Below, in pieces: positions 56,337 through 64,000 of a stretch of 64,000 nt of DNA. The translations under genes and the position numbers were made by a program. The stretch comes from Planctomycetota bacterium (GTDB lineage: Bacteria > Planctomycetota > UBA1135 > GCA-002686595). A model generated the notes under the pieces. That model had not been told where the DNA came from. It saw only the letters and a list, made by a program, of their open reading frames with translations, and ran no database searches. Position 1 is the stretch's first letter. Each line of letters starts with the position of its first letter. The stretch is from assembly GCA_016714045.1 (NCBI GenBank), contig JADJNY010000001.1, positions 744,001-808,000 on the forward strand, read 5' to 3'.

Positions 56337-57179
56337 ATGAACCCCGCTGACAAGAACCCGCTGCCCCAATCCAAGGTCTTCGTGGAGGGCCGCTACAGGA
56401 AGCTCTGCCGCGACCTCCCGCAGACGCTCTTCTTCTGCCCCGAGTGCAAGGGCCACCCGCGCCGGCGCAAGGGTTGCGCGCGCTGCGAGGGCTTCGGCAA
56501 GTTGACGCGCGACTCCGTGCAGGAGCTGATCGGCTGGGTCGCGGGAGCCGTCTTCAAGACGCGCAAGAACAAGTTCCACGGCGCGGGCCGGGAGGACGTC
56601 GACGTGCGGATGCTCGGCAGCGGCCGGCCGTTCGTGCTCGAGCTCCTGAACCCGAAGGTGCTCGACGTCGACCTCGCCGCGCTCGAAGCGGAGATCAACC
56701 GGCGCAACGCGGGCCGGCTCGAGGTGCAGGGCCTGCACTGGACGGAGAAGAACCGCGTGCGCGTCATCAAGGAAACGCCGCACGCGAAGGAATACGAAGC
56801 GCGCGTCCAGGTCGAAGGGCCCGTCGACCCCGCGCGCCTCGCCGCGCTCGTCGGCGGACGCCGGACGATCGTGCAGCAGACGCCCGAGCGCGTCGCGCAC
56901 CGCCGCGCGGACAAGGAGCGCGAGCGCTGGATCGAGTTCCTCGCGTTCACGCCCGTCGAGGGCTCGACGGACTGGCTCGTGCGCATGCGCACCGAGCACG
57001 GCACGTACGTCAAGGAAGCCGTCAACGGCGAGGGCGGCAGCACGCGTCCGTCGCTCGCGGAGCTCGCCGGCGTCCCGTGCCGGTGCGTCGAGCTCGACGT
57101 GCTCGCGATCCTGGACGACGAGGGCGCGCCCGAGCCCGAGCGCAAGTCGCCGCTCGTGTTCGGCGCGAACCTCGACTAG
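56337..57179 (+). CDS. pus10: Pus10-type tRNA pseudouridine synthase
   Basis: 280 residues from the ATG at 56337. An N-terminal zinc-type module has Cys34-x2-Cys37 and Cys47-x2-Cys50 (FFCPECKG, GCARCEGFG), then DSVQELIG. The catalytic block HGAGREDVDVRMLGSGRPFV holds the predicted nucleophile Asp87, followed by NPKVLDVDLAALEAEINRRN and the tail words QQTPERVAHRRADKERER and GTYVKEAVNGEGGSTRPSL. These are characteristic of Pus10, which makes pseudouridine 54/55 in archaeal and eukaryotic tRNA. The long N-terminal THUMP-like region of archaeal Pus10 is mostly missing. Divergent from lgt, 274 bp apart. Bacterial members appear uncommon, so transfer or deep retention is a question. Confidence 0.88.
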   Translation: MNPADKNPLPQSKVFVEGRYRKLCRDLPQTLFFCPECKGHPRRRKGCARCEGFGKLTRDSVQELIGWVAGAVFKTRKNKFHGAGREDVDVRMLGSGRPFVLELLNPKVLDVDLAALEAEINRRNAGRLEVQGLHWTEKNRVRVIKETPHAKEYEARVQVEGPVDPARLAALVGGRRTIVQQTPERVAHRRADKERERWIEFLAFTPVEGSTDWLVRMRTEHGTYVKEAVNGEGGSTRPSLAELAGVPCRCVELDVLAILDDEGAPEPERKSPLVFGANLD

Positions 57180-57325
57180 CCGCGAGGGAACCGCCGCGCC
57201 GCCCCGTTCGCGGGTGGCGCTCGCGCCGCTCCACGGGCTTCGCCGCGCGCGGTCTCGGCCTCGCGACGCGGACCGCCGCCCGCCGCCACCTCCCGCGCGG
57301 GACACCGAGCGCGTACCTTGAACGG

Positions 57326-59635
57326 ATGCAGCTCCGTCGCGCGCAAGTCCGTTCGTCCGCTCTCGTCTGTCTCCTCGCCCTCGCCGCGTGCGCGGGCGGC
57401 GGCCGCGCGGAGGGCGAGTACGCCGGCCCGCGGCCGACGGAAAACGTGCTCGACGCCGAGGACGAGGAGCGCCAGCACGCGCTGCGTCGCGCCTGGTACG
57501 AGGACCTGCACCGCGCGGCGCGCGGCGTCGACTGGCGCGCGATCGAGACCGCGAACGCGGAGACCGAGGTCCAGCGGCGCAACCAGCTCGCGCTGACGCT
57601 GCCGCAGTGGCTCGCCGGCCCGACGCGTTGGACCGAGGTCGGGAGCAAGAACCAGGCGGGCCGGACCCACTCCGCGGCGCTCGGCGTCGACGCGAACGGC
57701 AACCCCGCGCTCTACGTCGGCACGGACAAGGGCGGGATCTGGCGCGGAAGCCTCGCCGGCGCGAGCTGGACGCCGCTCGGCGACAACGTGTTCGGCGGCG
57801 CGCACGACCTGCTCGTCTTGCCGGGCGAGACCGTCGGCGATCCCGACTTCCTCCTGATCACGTCGGACGGCGGCCTCGTGCACGCGTCGCGCGACGGCGG
57901 GGGCACGTGGCAGGTGCCCGCGGGCCTGCCGAGCTTCACGAGCGTCCGCGGCGTCGGGAAGCTTGCGAACGCGGCGCGCACGCTGCTCGTGCTCGGCAGC
58001 TCGAACCCGGGCGGCGGCACGCGGCCCTCCGTGTGGGGCTCGAACGACTACGGCCGCACGTTCACGCAGCGCTGGATCGGCACGCAGACCTGGTCGGGCA
58101 GCCTGTGGGTCCCGCGCGCGGGCGCGCTCGCGGCGACGAACGCGTACTTGCTCGACCGCGGGCAGCTCTACAAGTCGACGAACGGCGGCGCGAGCTTCGT
58201 CGCGGGGGCCGTGATCGACGCGGCCGCGACGCGCGGCGTCCTGTGCGGCAGCGAGGCGGGCGCGCCGACGCTCTACGCGGCGCTCCAGGTCGCGAACGTG
58301 TGGAAGCTCTACCGCTCGACGAACGGCGGGACGAGCTTCGCCTACGTCGCCGACGTCGCGAACTCGTTCTACGAGACGATGTGCGCGTCGATCGTGAACG
58401 CGAACCTCGTGATGTACGGCGGGCTCGAGGTGTGGCGCTCGACGAACTCGGGCGCGTCCTTCTCGCGCATCAACACGTGGGGCGCGTACTACGGCGATCC
58501 CGCGCACAAGCTGCACGCGGACAGCTTCGGCATCCACGTCGCGCCCGACCCGGCCGGCGTGCCCGGGGCCGAGAACTGGTACATCGCCACGGACGGCGGC
58601 ACGTACGTCAGCACGAACGGCGGCGTCAACGTGCTCAACCTGTGCCTGTCGGGGCTCGGCATCGGCCAGTACTACTCGACGTACACGTCGCGCACGACGC
58701 CGAACCTGTGCCTCGCGGGCGCGCAGGACCAGGGCTATCAGCGCGGCTTCGTGCAGGCGCCTGCTGCGAACGGGCCCTCGACGGACTTCGCGCAGTTGAT
58801 CAGCGGCGACTACGGGCACCTCACTTCAGGCGATGGCTCGCACGCCATCGTGTACTGCACGTACCCGGGGTTCGTGCTCGTGCAGGTGGGGGAGGCGAAC
58901 CCGAACCTCGTCGCGCAGCTCTCCTTCCCCGCGGGCGCGTCGAACGCGTGGCTCCCGCCGGTCGTCGCCGATCCGCTCGACAACACGCGCTTCTTCTTCC
59001 TCGGCCAGCGTCTCTTCCGCTACACGCGCACCGGGACGAACACCTGGGCCAGCGCGCAGTGGTCGACGCAGGACTTCACGCTCGGCGGCGCCGCGTGGCT
59101 GAGCGCGCTCGACTTCTCGCGCACGGATCCGCAGCGCGCGTACGCCGTCAACGACCGCGGTCGGTTCTTCTGGTCGACGGACCACGGCGTGACGTGGACG
59201 CCGTCGAGCTCGGTCGGGCCGACGTCGCACTACTTCTACGGCCAGGACGTCGAGGTGCACCCGACGAACGCGCTGATCGCGGTCGCGGGCGGGTCGGGCT
59301 ACAGCACGGCGCCGGTGCGAAGGACGTCGGACGGCGGCGTCACGTGGAACGCGTTCGCGAACGGACTGCCGTCGACGCTCGTGTACGACCTCGCGTGGGC
59401 GACGGACGGGAGCGAGGACGTGTATGCCGCGACGGAGAACGGGCCGTACCGCTACGACGCGCAGCAGTTCCACTGGGTCGCGATCTCCGAGAACCGCACG
59501 CCGATCACGACCTACTGGTCGGTGGAGATCGTGAACCAGGGCCGCACGGCGCGCTTCGCGACGTATGGGCGCGGGATCTGGGACTTCGAGCTGCCGCCGC
59601 CGCCGCCGATGTACATCCGACCGGAGTTGCGCTGA
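57326..59635 (+). CDS. BNR-repeat (sialidase/VPS10-like) lipoprotein
   Basis: 769 residues from the ATG at 57326. The signal peptide has lipobox LALAAC. Seven Asp-box (BNR) motifs of the S-D-G-T-W type are spread along the protein: SRDGGGTWQ, SNDYGRTFT, STNGGASFV, STNGGTSFA, STNSGASFS, STDHGVTWT and TSDGGVTWN. This is the pattern of six/seven-bladed propellers of sialidases and of VPS10-like proteins. The arginine triad of true sialidases is not apparent, so a binding role is as likely as hydrolysis. The C-terminus ends in a proline run (PPPPPMYIRPELR). It lies 146 bp after pus10 on the same strand. Confidence 0.8.
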   Translation: MQLRRAQVRSSALVCLLALAACAGGGRAEGEYAGPRPTENVLDAEDEERQHALRRAWYEDLHRAARGVDWRAIETANAETEVQRRNQLALTLPQWLAGPTRWTEVGSKNQAGRTHSAALGVDANGNPALYVGTDKGGIWRGSLAGASWTPLGDNVFGGAHDLLVLPGETVGDPDFLLITSDGGLVHASRDGGGTWQVPAGLPSFTSVRGVGKLANAARTLLVLGSSNPGGGTRPSVWGSNDYGRTFTQRWIGTQTWSGSLWVPRAGALAATNAYLLDRGQLYKSTNGGASFVAGAVIDAAATRGVLCGSEAGAPTLYAALQVANVWKLYRSTNGGTSFAYVADVANSFYETMCASIVNANLVMYGGLEVWRSTNSGASFSRINTWGAYYGDPAHKLHADSFGIHVAPDPAGVPGAENWYIATDGGTYVSTNGGVNVLNLCLSGLGIGQYYSTYTSRTTPNLCLAGAQDQGYQRGFVQAPAANGPSTDFAQLISGDYGHLTSGDGSHAIVYCTYPGFVLVQVGEANPNLVAQLSFPAGASNAWLPPVVADPLDNTRFFFLGQRLFRYTRTGTNTWASAQWSTQDFTLGGAAWLSALDFSRTDPQRAYAVNDRGRFFWSTDHGVTWTPSSSVGPTSHYFYGQDVEVHPTNALIAVAGGSGYSTAPVRRTSDGGVTWNAFANGLPSTLVYDLAWATDGSEDVYAATENGPYRYDAQQFHWVAISENRTPITTYWSVEIVNQGRTARFATYGRGIWDFELPPPPPMYIRPELR

Positions 59636-59661
59636 CGCGTGGCGGACGACGCGGCGTCTCA

Positions 59662-59823
59662 GAGCCTGTGAAGAAATCAGGGATGCCCGGCAGGGTTGTC
59701 CAGTGGCGCCCCGGCAAGGCGCGATGACGACGCGTATTCGTCGGCAATACTCGGAGGAATCGCAACGCCGCCGGGGCGCCTCTGGGCGGGCCTGACGGGC
59801 GTCTCTGATTTCTTCACAGGCTC
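59662..59823. mobile_element. MITE-like element with IS5-type ends
   Basis: Terminal inverted repeats begin GAGCCTGTGAAGAAATCAG and are perfect for 19 bases. They remain similar for about 54 bases (roughly 46 matches by eye). The 54-base centre codes for nothing. The element is flanked by TCA on both sides (59659-59661 and 59824-59826), a 3-bp target duplication of the TNA type. The GAGCCTGT start and TNA target fit the IS5 family, so this looks like a non-autonomous derivative moved by an IS5-like transposase encoded elsewhere. It lies between two convergent genes and may also act as a transcription barrier. Confidence 0.75.
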
Positions 59824-60306
59824 TCAGACGACGACGCCGATGATCTCCGACTCGAAGACGAGCTCGCCGTTCCAGAAGCCCTGCGCCGCGTAGGTGAAGA
59901 GCGACTTGCGGATGCGCTTGGGCTCCGCGACGAAGATCATCCGTCCGGAGGGCTGCACGAGGCCGCGGAAGCGCGTCTCGTTCGTGCCGCCGAAGCCGAG
60001 GAACACGTCCTCGCCCGAGTGGTGGTGCTTCTTGTAGTCGTACGAGCAGAGGTGCGCCGCTGTCTCGATCATGAGCACGCCGGGGAAGATCGGCCGGCCC
60101 GGGATGTGGTCCGAGCACCACCAGTCGTCCGCGCGGATGTCCTTGAAGCCGACGATCTGCTGCGAGCCCTCGGCGCGGTGGAGCACGCCGTCGAGCAGCG
60201 CGAAGCGGCCGGCGTGCTGGAGAACGGCCGAGTAGATGTCGGACTTGCGCGCGGCGACGCGCGTCAGGTCGAGCGTCGTGGGGTCGAGGAGCGGCGTGGT
60301 GGGCAT
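59824..60306 (-). CDS. FabZ/FabA-like 3-hydroxyacyl-ACP dehydratase
   Basis: 160 residues. The hot-dog-fold active-site region SDHIPGRPIFPGVLMIET matches FabZ (DHFPGRPVMPGVLMIE), with catalytic His67 and Glu81 in place. The N-terminal extension and LDGVLHRAEGSQQIVGFKDI, plus the C-terminal words IFVAEPKRIRKSLFTYAAQG, differ from housekeeping FabZ. This suggests a dehydratase for a specialised lipid rather than the central fatty-acid cycle. Its stop codon is the right-hand copy of the TCA target duplication of the adjacent MITE-like element. It is divergent from the PLP enzyme gene with a 92-bp gap. Confidence 0.85.
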   Translation of the reverse strand: MPTTPLLDPTTLDLTRVAARKSDIYSAVLQHAGRFALLDGVLHRAEGSQQIVGFKDIRADDWWCSDHIPGRPIFPGVLMIETAAHLCSYDYKKHHHSGEDVFLGFGGTNETRFRGLVQPSGRMIFVAEPKRIRKSLFTYAAQGFWNGELVFESEIIGVVV

Positions 60307-60398
60307 GGGGGGGGCTCGCGGGGTTTCGGGGCGGGGAGTCTACGGCGCGGCGGGCGCGTCGCAATCGAGGAGGCGCGCGCGCTACGCTCTCCACCACC

Positions 60399-61592
60399 AT
60401 GAGCACCGCCCACGCGTCCTCGTCCGCGCTCCACCCCGCGACCCTCTGCATCCACGCGGGCTGGCGCGCGACGCCCGAGCGGAAAGACGTCGTGCTCCCG
60501 ATCGCCCAGGCCGCGACCTTCCTGCTCGACGACGCGTCGTACGCGGCGATGCTCGAGGGCCGCATCGACGAGGCCGAGATCTACACGCGCCTCGGCAACC
60601 CCACGCTCGACGCCGTGCAGACGAAGCTCGCCGCGCTGGAGGGCGCCGAGCACGCGCTCCTCTTCGCGTCGGGCATGGCGGCGATCCACGCCGCGCTGCT
60701 ATCGCGCGTGAGAACGGGAAGCCGCGTCGTCGCGCAGAAGGAGCTCTACGGCTCGGCGTGGGACCTGCTCGAGAACTTCCTGCGCCCGCTCGGCGTCGCG
60801 ACGGAGTTCGTCGAGCTCAACGACCCGGCCGCACGCAAGGCGGCGCTCGCGCAGGGTTGCGACGTCGTCTACTGCGAGAGCGTGTCGAACCCGACGCTCG
60901 CCGTCGCGGACCTGCCCGCGATCGCGAAGGAGGCGCGCGCGGCGGGTGCCGTCACGATCGTCGACGCGACGTTCGCGACGCCGCTCCTGCAGAAGCCGCT
61001 CGAGCTCGGCGCGGACCTCGTCGTGCACTCGGCGACGAAGTACCTCGCGGGCCACAGCGACGTGATCGGCGGCGTCGTGCTCGGGTCGCGCGAGCGGTTG
61101 AAGCCCGTGTACCGCTGGTTGCAGCTCGCGGGCGGCTGCATGGACCCGCACGCGGCGTTCCTGCTCGACCGCGGCCTGAAGACGCTGCCGCTCCGGATGA
61201 AGGCGCACGTCGAGAACGCGTGCGAGCTCGCGCGCTTTTTCGGACGACACCCCAAGGTCGAGCGCGTGCTCTACCCCGGCCTCGAATCGCACCCGTCGCA
61301 CGGTCGCGCGCGCACGCTGCTCGCGGGACCCGGCGGGATGGTGAGCTGCGTCGTGAGGGGCGGCGACGCGGCGGCGCTCGCGTGCTTGCGGCGATTGAAG
61401 CTCGCGCTGGAGGCGTCGAGCCTCGGCGGCGCCGAGACGCTCGTCTCCGCGCCGTTCAACACGTCGCACGCGCGCCTGTCGCCGGCGCAGCGCGCCGCCG
61501 CGGGCATCCCGCCGGGCTTCCTGCGGATCTCCGCCGGCATCGAGGACGCGCGCGACCTCGTCCGCGACTTCGAGCAGGCGCTGGCGGGTTGA
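60399..61592 (+). CDS. Cys/Met metabolism PLP-dependent enzyme (trans-sulfuration family)
   Basis: 397 residues. Family words in order: ATLCIHAGW, YTRLGNPTLDAVQTKLAALE, ALLFASGMAAIHAALL, VVAQKELYGSAWDLLENFL, CDVVYCESVSNPTLAVADL, TIVDATFATPLLQKPLELGA, then the PLP lysine in VVHSATKYLAGHSDVIGG and GCMDPHAAFLLDRGLKTLPL. The C-terminal ISAGIEDARDLVRDFEQALA completes the fold. It may be methionine gamma-lyase, cystathionine gamma-synthase/lyase or O-acetylhomoserine sulfhydrylase; sequence alone does not decide. Cytoplasmic. The M3 peptidase gene follows 67 bp downstream. Confidence 0.92.
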   Translation: MSTAHASSSALHPATLCIHAGWRATPERKDVVLPIAQAATFLLDDASYAAMLEGRIDEAEIYTRLGNPTLDAVQTKLAALEGAEHALLFASGMAAIHAALLSRVRTGSRVVAQKELYGSAWDLLENFLRPLGVATEFVELNDPAARKAALAQGCDVVYCESVSNPTLAVADLPAIAKEARAAGAVTIVDATFATPLLQKPLELGADLVVHSATKYLAGHSDVIGGVVLGSRERLKPVYRWLQLAGGCMDPHAAFLLDRGLKTLPLRMKAHVENACELARFFGRHPKVERVLYPGLESHPSHGRARTLLAGPGGMVSCVVRGGDAAALACLRRLKLALEASSLGGAETLVSAPFNTSHARLSPAQRAAAGIPPGFLRISAGIEDARDLVRDFEQALAG

Positions 61593-61659
61593 CGGCGAGC
61601 CCGAGCTCCCGCGCGCGCGGCCCCTCGCATCCGCCGCGCGCCGGCGGCATGCTGCGCGC

Positions 61660-63600
61660 ATGACGACGGACACGGCGCGCGCGCGGCTCCTCGACGACCT
61701 GAACCACGGCTACGAACGCCTCCACACCGCGAAGGAGGACGCGTTCTGGCGCGCCTACATGGGGACGGGCGACGATCCGGACGCGGCGCGCAAGGAGCTC
61801 GACGAGAAGGAGATCGCCTGGCAGGGCTTCTTGCGCGATCCGGCGAGCCTTGCGCGCGTCGAGAAGGAGCTGGCGGAGGCGAAGGGCGCGCTCGCGGCCG
61901 GTTCGGAGGGGCGCGTCGCGGCCGATCCTGACGCGCGCATCGCGGCCGAGACGAACGAGCGCGTCGCGCTCGAGGGCTGGCGCGCGACGTTCGCGGCGCA
62001 CGTGATCCCGTCCGCGTCGGCGCGCGCGCTCGCGGACGAGATCGTCGAAGCGGAAGGACGGCTCGCGCGCGAGAGAGCTTCCTTGCAGCTCACGTGCGAC
62101 GACGGCAACGGCACGCAGCGGCCTGCGAGCTCCGTCGAGCTCGGCGTGAAGCTCGCGAGCGATCCGAACGAGGCCGTGCGCCGCTCCGCGTGGCAGGGTC
62201 TGCGCGCGATCGAGCCGCATGTCCTCGCGAAGGGCTTCCTCGACGTCGTGCGCATGCGCAACCGCCTCGGGCGCGAGCTCGGCGGCGAGGACTACTACGA
62301 CTGGAAGGTGCGACGCGTCGAAGGCCTCTCGAAGGCCGAGGTCTTCGCGTGGCTCGACGAGCTCGAGGCGCGTACGCGCGACGCCGCGCGCCGCGGGCTC
62401 GACGCGTTGCGCGCGAAGCACGGCGCGAAGGTGACGCCGTGGAACGCGCGCTTCCTCGCGAGCGGCGACGTCTCGAACGAGCAGGACCCCTTCTTCCCGT
62501 TCGAGAAGGCGCTCGAGCGGTGGGGGACGAGCTTCTCGGCGCTCGGCGTGCGCTACCGCGGCGCGGAGCTCGTGCTCGACCTCGTCGACCGCAAGGGCAA
62601 GTACGAGAACGGCTTCATGCACGGTCCAGTGCCCGCGTGGCGCGAGCACGGAAAGCTGCGCCCCGCGCGCATCCAGTTCACCGCGAACGCGATCCCGGGC
62701 CTCGTCGGCGCGGGCCGGCGCGCGACGGACACGCTATTCCACGAAGGCGGACACGCCGCGCACTTCGCGAACATCGACATGCCGGCGCCGTGCTTCGCGC
62801 AGGAGTACGCGCCCTCGTCCGTCGCGTTCGCCGAGACGCAGAGCATGTTCCTCGAGAGCCTCTTGCGCGACGCGGACTGGCAGGTGCTCCACGCGCGCGA
62901 TCTCGGTGGGAACGCGCTCCCCGATGGGCTCGTCGAGAAAGCGATCGAGCGCACGCAGCCGCTCGCCGCGTGGGGGCTGCGAGGCATGCTCGCGATCTGT
63001 TTCGCGGAGCGCGCGATCTACGAGCTCGACGACCGCGAGCTCACCGCGGAGCGCGTGCTCGCCGAATTGCGGCGCGTCGAGCGCGAGCTCCTCTTCCTCG
63101 ACGACGGCGCGCCGCGGCCGACCTTGTCCGTGCCGCATCTCCTCTCGGGCGAGAGCTCCGCGTACTACCACGGCTACGTGCTCGCCGAGATGGCGGTCGA
63201 GGAGACGCGCGACTTCTTCCTCGCGCGCGACGGCCGGCTCGCGGACAACGCGCGCATCGGGCCGGACCTCGAGCGCGCGTACTGGCAGCCGGGCAACGCG
63301 CTCGGCTTCGGCGCGCTCGTCGAGCGCTTGATCGGACGCCCGCTCTCGGCGCGCGCGCTCGCGACGCGCGTGCAGCGCACCGTCGACGAGGCGCGCGAGG
63401 AGGCGCGGACCGCGATCCGCGCGGCCCGGGCGCGCGGATCGGCAGAGACCCCCGTCGCGCTCGACGCGTCGATCCGCGTCGTCGACGGCCGCGAGACGAT
63501 CGCGGAGGCGCGCACGGCGGCCGAGTTCGACGGAGCGTGCCGCGCGTTCGAGGCGTGGATCGGCGCGCGCGCCCGCGCGCGGCGCGCCGGCCCGGCCTGA
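61660..63600 (+). CDS. M3-family zinc metallopeptidase (oligoendopeptidase-like)
   Basis: 646 residues from the ATG at 61660, with no signal peptide. The zinc site is TLFHEGGHAAHF near residue 361, and the third ligand Glu is in VAFAETQSMFLESLLR about 30 residues later. The mostly helical N-terminal half and the GLVGAGRRATDTLFHE approach fit oligoendopeptidase F/thimet-type enzymes that trim short peptides in the cytoplasm. SGESSAYYHGYVLAEMAVEE is the usual Tyr-rich substrate-site region. The C-terminus is Arg/Ala-rich. It follows the PLP enzyme by 67 bp and may share its promoter. Confidence 0.9.
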   Translation: MTTDTARARLLDDLNHGYERLHTAKEDAFWRAYMGTGDDPDAARKELDEKEIAWQGFLRDPASLARVEKELAEAKGALAAGSEGRVAADPDARIAAETNERVALEGWRATFAAHVIPSASARALADEIVEAEGRLARERASLQLTCDDGNGTQRPASSVELGVKLASDPNEAVRRSAWQGLRAIEPHVLAKGFLDVVRMRNRLGRELGGEDYYDWKVRRVEGLSKAEVFAWLDELEARTRDAARRGLDALRAKHGAKVTPWNARFLASGDVSNEQDPFFPFEKALERWGTSFSALGVRYRGAELVLDLVDRKGKYENGFMHGPVPAWREHGKLRPARIQFTANAIPGLVGAGRRATDTLFHEGGHAAHFANIDMPAPCFAQEYAPSSVAFAETQSMFLESLLRDADWQVLHARDLGGNALPDGLVEKAIERTQPLAAWGLRGMLAICFAERAIYELDDRELTAERVLAELRRVERELLFLDDGAPRPTLSVPHLLSGESSAYYHGYVLAEMAVEETRDFFLARDGRLADNARIGPDLERAYWQPGNALGFGALVERLIGRPLSARALATRVQRTVDEAREEARTAIRAARARGSAETPVALDASIRVVDGRETIAEARTAAEFDGACRAFEAWIGARARARRAGPA

Positions 63601-63693
63601 ATCGCCGCTCCCCCGTGCGCGGGCTCGCCGAGCGCGTCCTCCGCGACGGAGGAGGCCGCGCTCCCGCGCCTTGGGGCCGCCGCTTCGAAGCCG

Positions 63694-64000
63694 TCAGTGC
63701 ACGTGCACGGACGCTTCGGCTTCGGCGTCGAGCGCGACTTCGACCGTGACCCGGCCGCTCGTGCGGGCTCCGTCGCGCGCTTCGATCCGCCACGTGCCGG
63801 GCCGCAGGAAGCGGGCGTGCGCGAGGCCGCTCGCGTCCGCGGTCACCTCGAACGCGCCACCGTTGTCGGACGTACCGGTGAGGACGGCACCGGGCACCTT
63901 CGCCTTGCTCTCGTCGAGGACCGTGACGCGCAAGCCCGTCAGCTCGGGCAGCACGGCCTCGGGCACGCGCAGGCTCGGCGCGCGGAACAGGAGCTGGCGC
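63694..64000 (-). CDS. exported protein with carboxypeptidase-regulatory-like module, 5' partial
   Basis: The frame is open to the end of the window, so only the C-terminal ~101 residues are seen. They form one beta-rich module: ELTGLRVTVLDESKAKVPGA, TSDNGGAFEVTADASGLAHA, RFLRPGTWRIEARDGARTSG, RVTVEVALDAEAEASVHVH. The pattern (VLDESG--V-GA, D--G-F---A---G) is that of CarboxypepD_reg/transthyretin-like domains in secreted proteins. No more can be said about function. Confidence 0.65.
   Translation of the reverse strand, partial: RQLLFRAPSLRVPEAVLPELTGLRVTVLDESKAKVPGAVLTGTSDNGGAFEVTADASGLAHARFLRPGTWRIEARDGARTSGRVTVEVALDAEAEASVHVH

Overview
This 64 kb window is very GC-rich, gene-dense chromosomal DNA, most likely from a planctomycete (Planctomycetota). 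The evidence is a set of large secreted proteins with LamG, beta-propeller, PKD and thrombospondin type 3 (TSP3) parts, a Cys-rich C-terminal domain (key words FCAGDG and CPCGN) that I associate with planctomycete exoproteins, a divergent RNase HII-like protein, futalosine-pathway menaquinone genes, and TlpA-like thioredoxins with long helical N-terminal regions. The class assignment is inference. There are no rRNA or tRNA genes, no CRISPR array and no prophage.

Layout. 1-3.3 kb: an AIM24-family protein cut by the window edge, an overlapping methyltransferase/RluA pair, a small secreted protein and a strong terminator. 3.3-13.2 kb: two divergent giant secreted genes (an M6 metalloprotease and a TSP3 repeat protein) whose 3' ends form a ~0.93 kb near-identical inverted repeat. 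13.3-20.3 kb: two tandem LamG/propeller/PKD paralogues. 20.5-30 kb: DUF4870 and PAP2-like membrane proteins, an M1 peptidase, a two-gene chemoreceptor unit whose receptor carries about 12 HAMP-type units, a Spy-like protein, a phosphoesterase and an exported protein. 30-37 kb: a methyltransferase, DAHP synthase, an exported protein, and mqnC-mqnE. 37-43 kb: three thioredoxin-fold paralogues, then glyS. 43-54 kb: an ATPase, a TM2 protein, lipoproteins, gamma-glutamyltransferase, a lactonase-like propeller and an FAD enzyme. 54-64 kb: RNase HII-like and lgt, a bacterial Pus10, a BNR-repeat lipoprotein, a small MITE-like element, a FabZ-like dehydratase, a PLP gamma-lyase-type enzyme, an M3 peptidase, and an exported protein cut by the window edge.

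The most interesting signal is at 37-40 kb. Two adjacent exported TlpA-like thioredoxins each carry an in-frame TGA exactly where the first Cys of the CxxC active site belongs (WUGPC and WUPPC). Homologous coding sequence continues in frame after it. In both genes a hairpin of matched position with a compensatory base-pair change follows the TGA, as expected of a bacterial SECIS element. I read these as paralogous selenoproteins. A third paralogue next door has lost the redox motif.

Other points: a Pus10 pseudouridine synthase (a family usually described from archaea and eukaryotes); a MITE-like element whose 3-bp target duplication coincides with a gene's stop codon; a compact HAMP array with a 39-residue period; and several single-gene frameshifts. 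The frameshifts lie partly in homopolymers or repeats, so sequencing or assembly error is a live explanation for them, but it does not explain the paired TGA codons.
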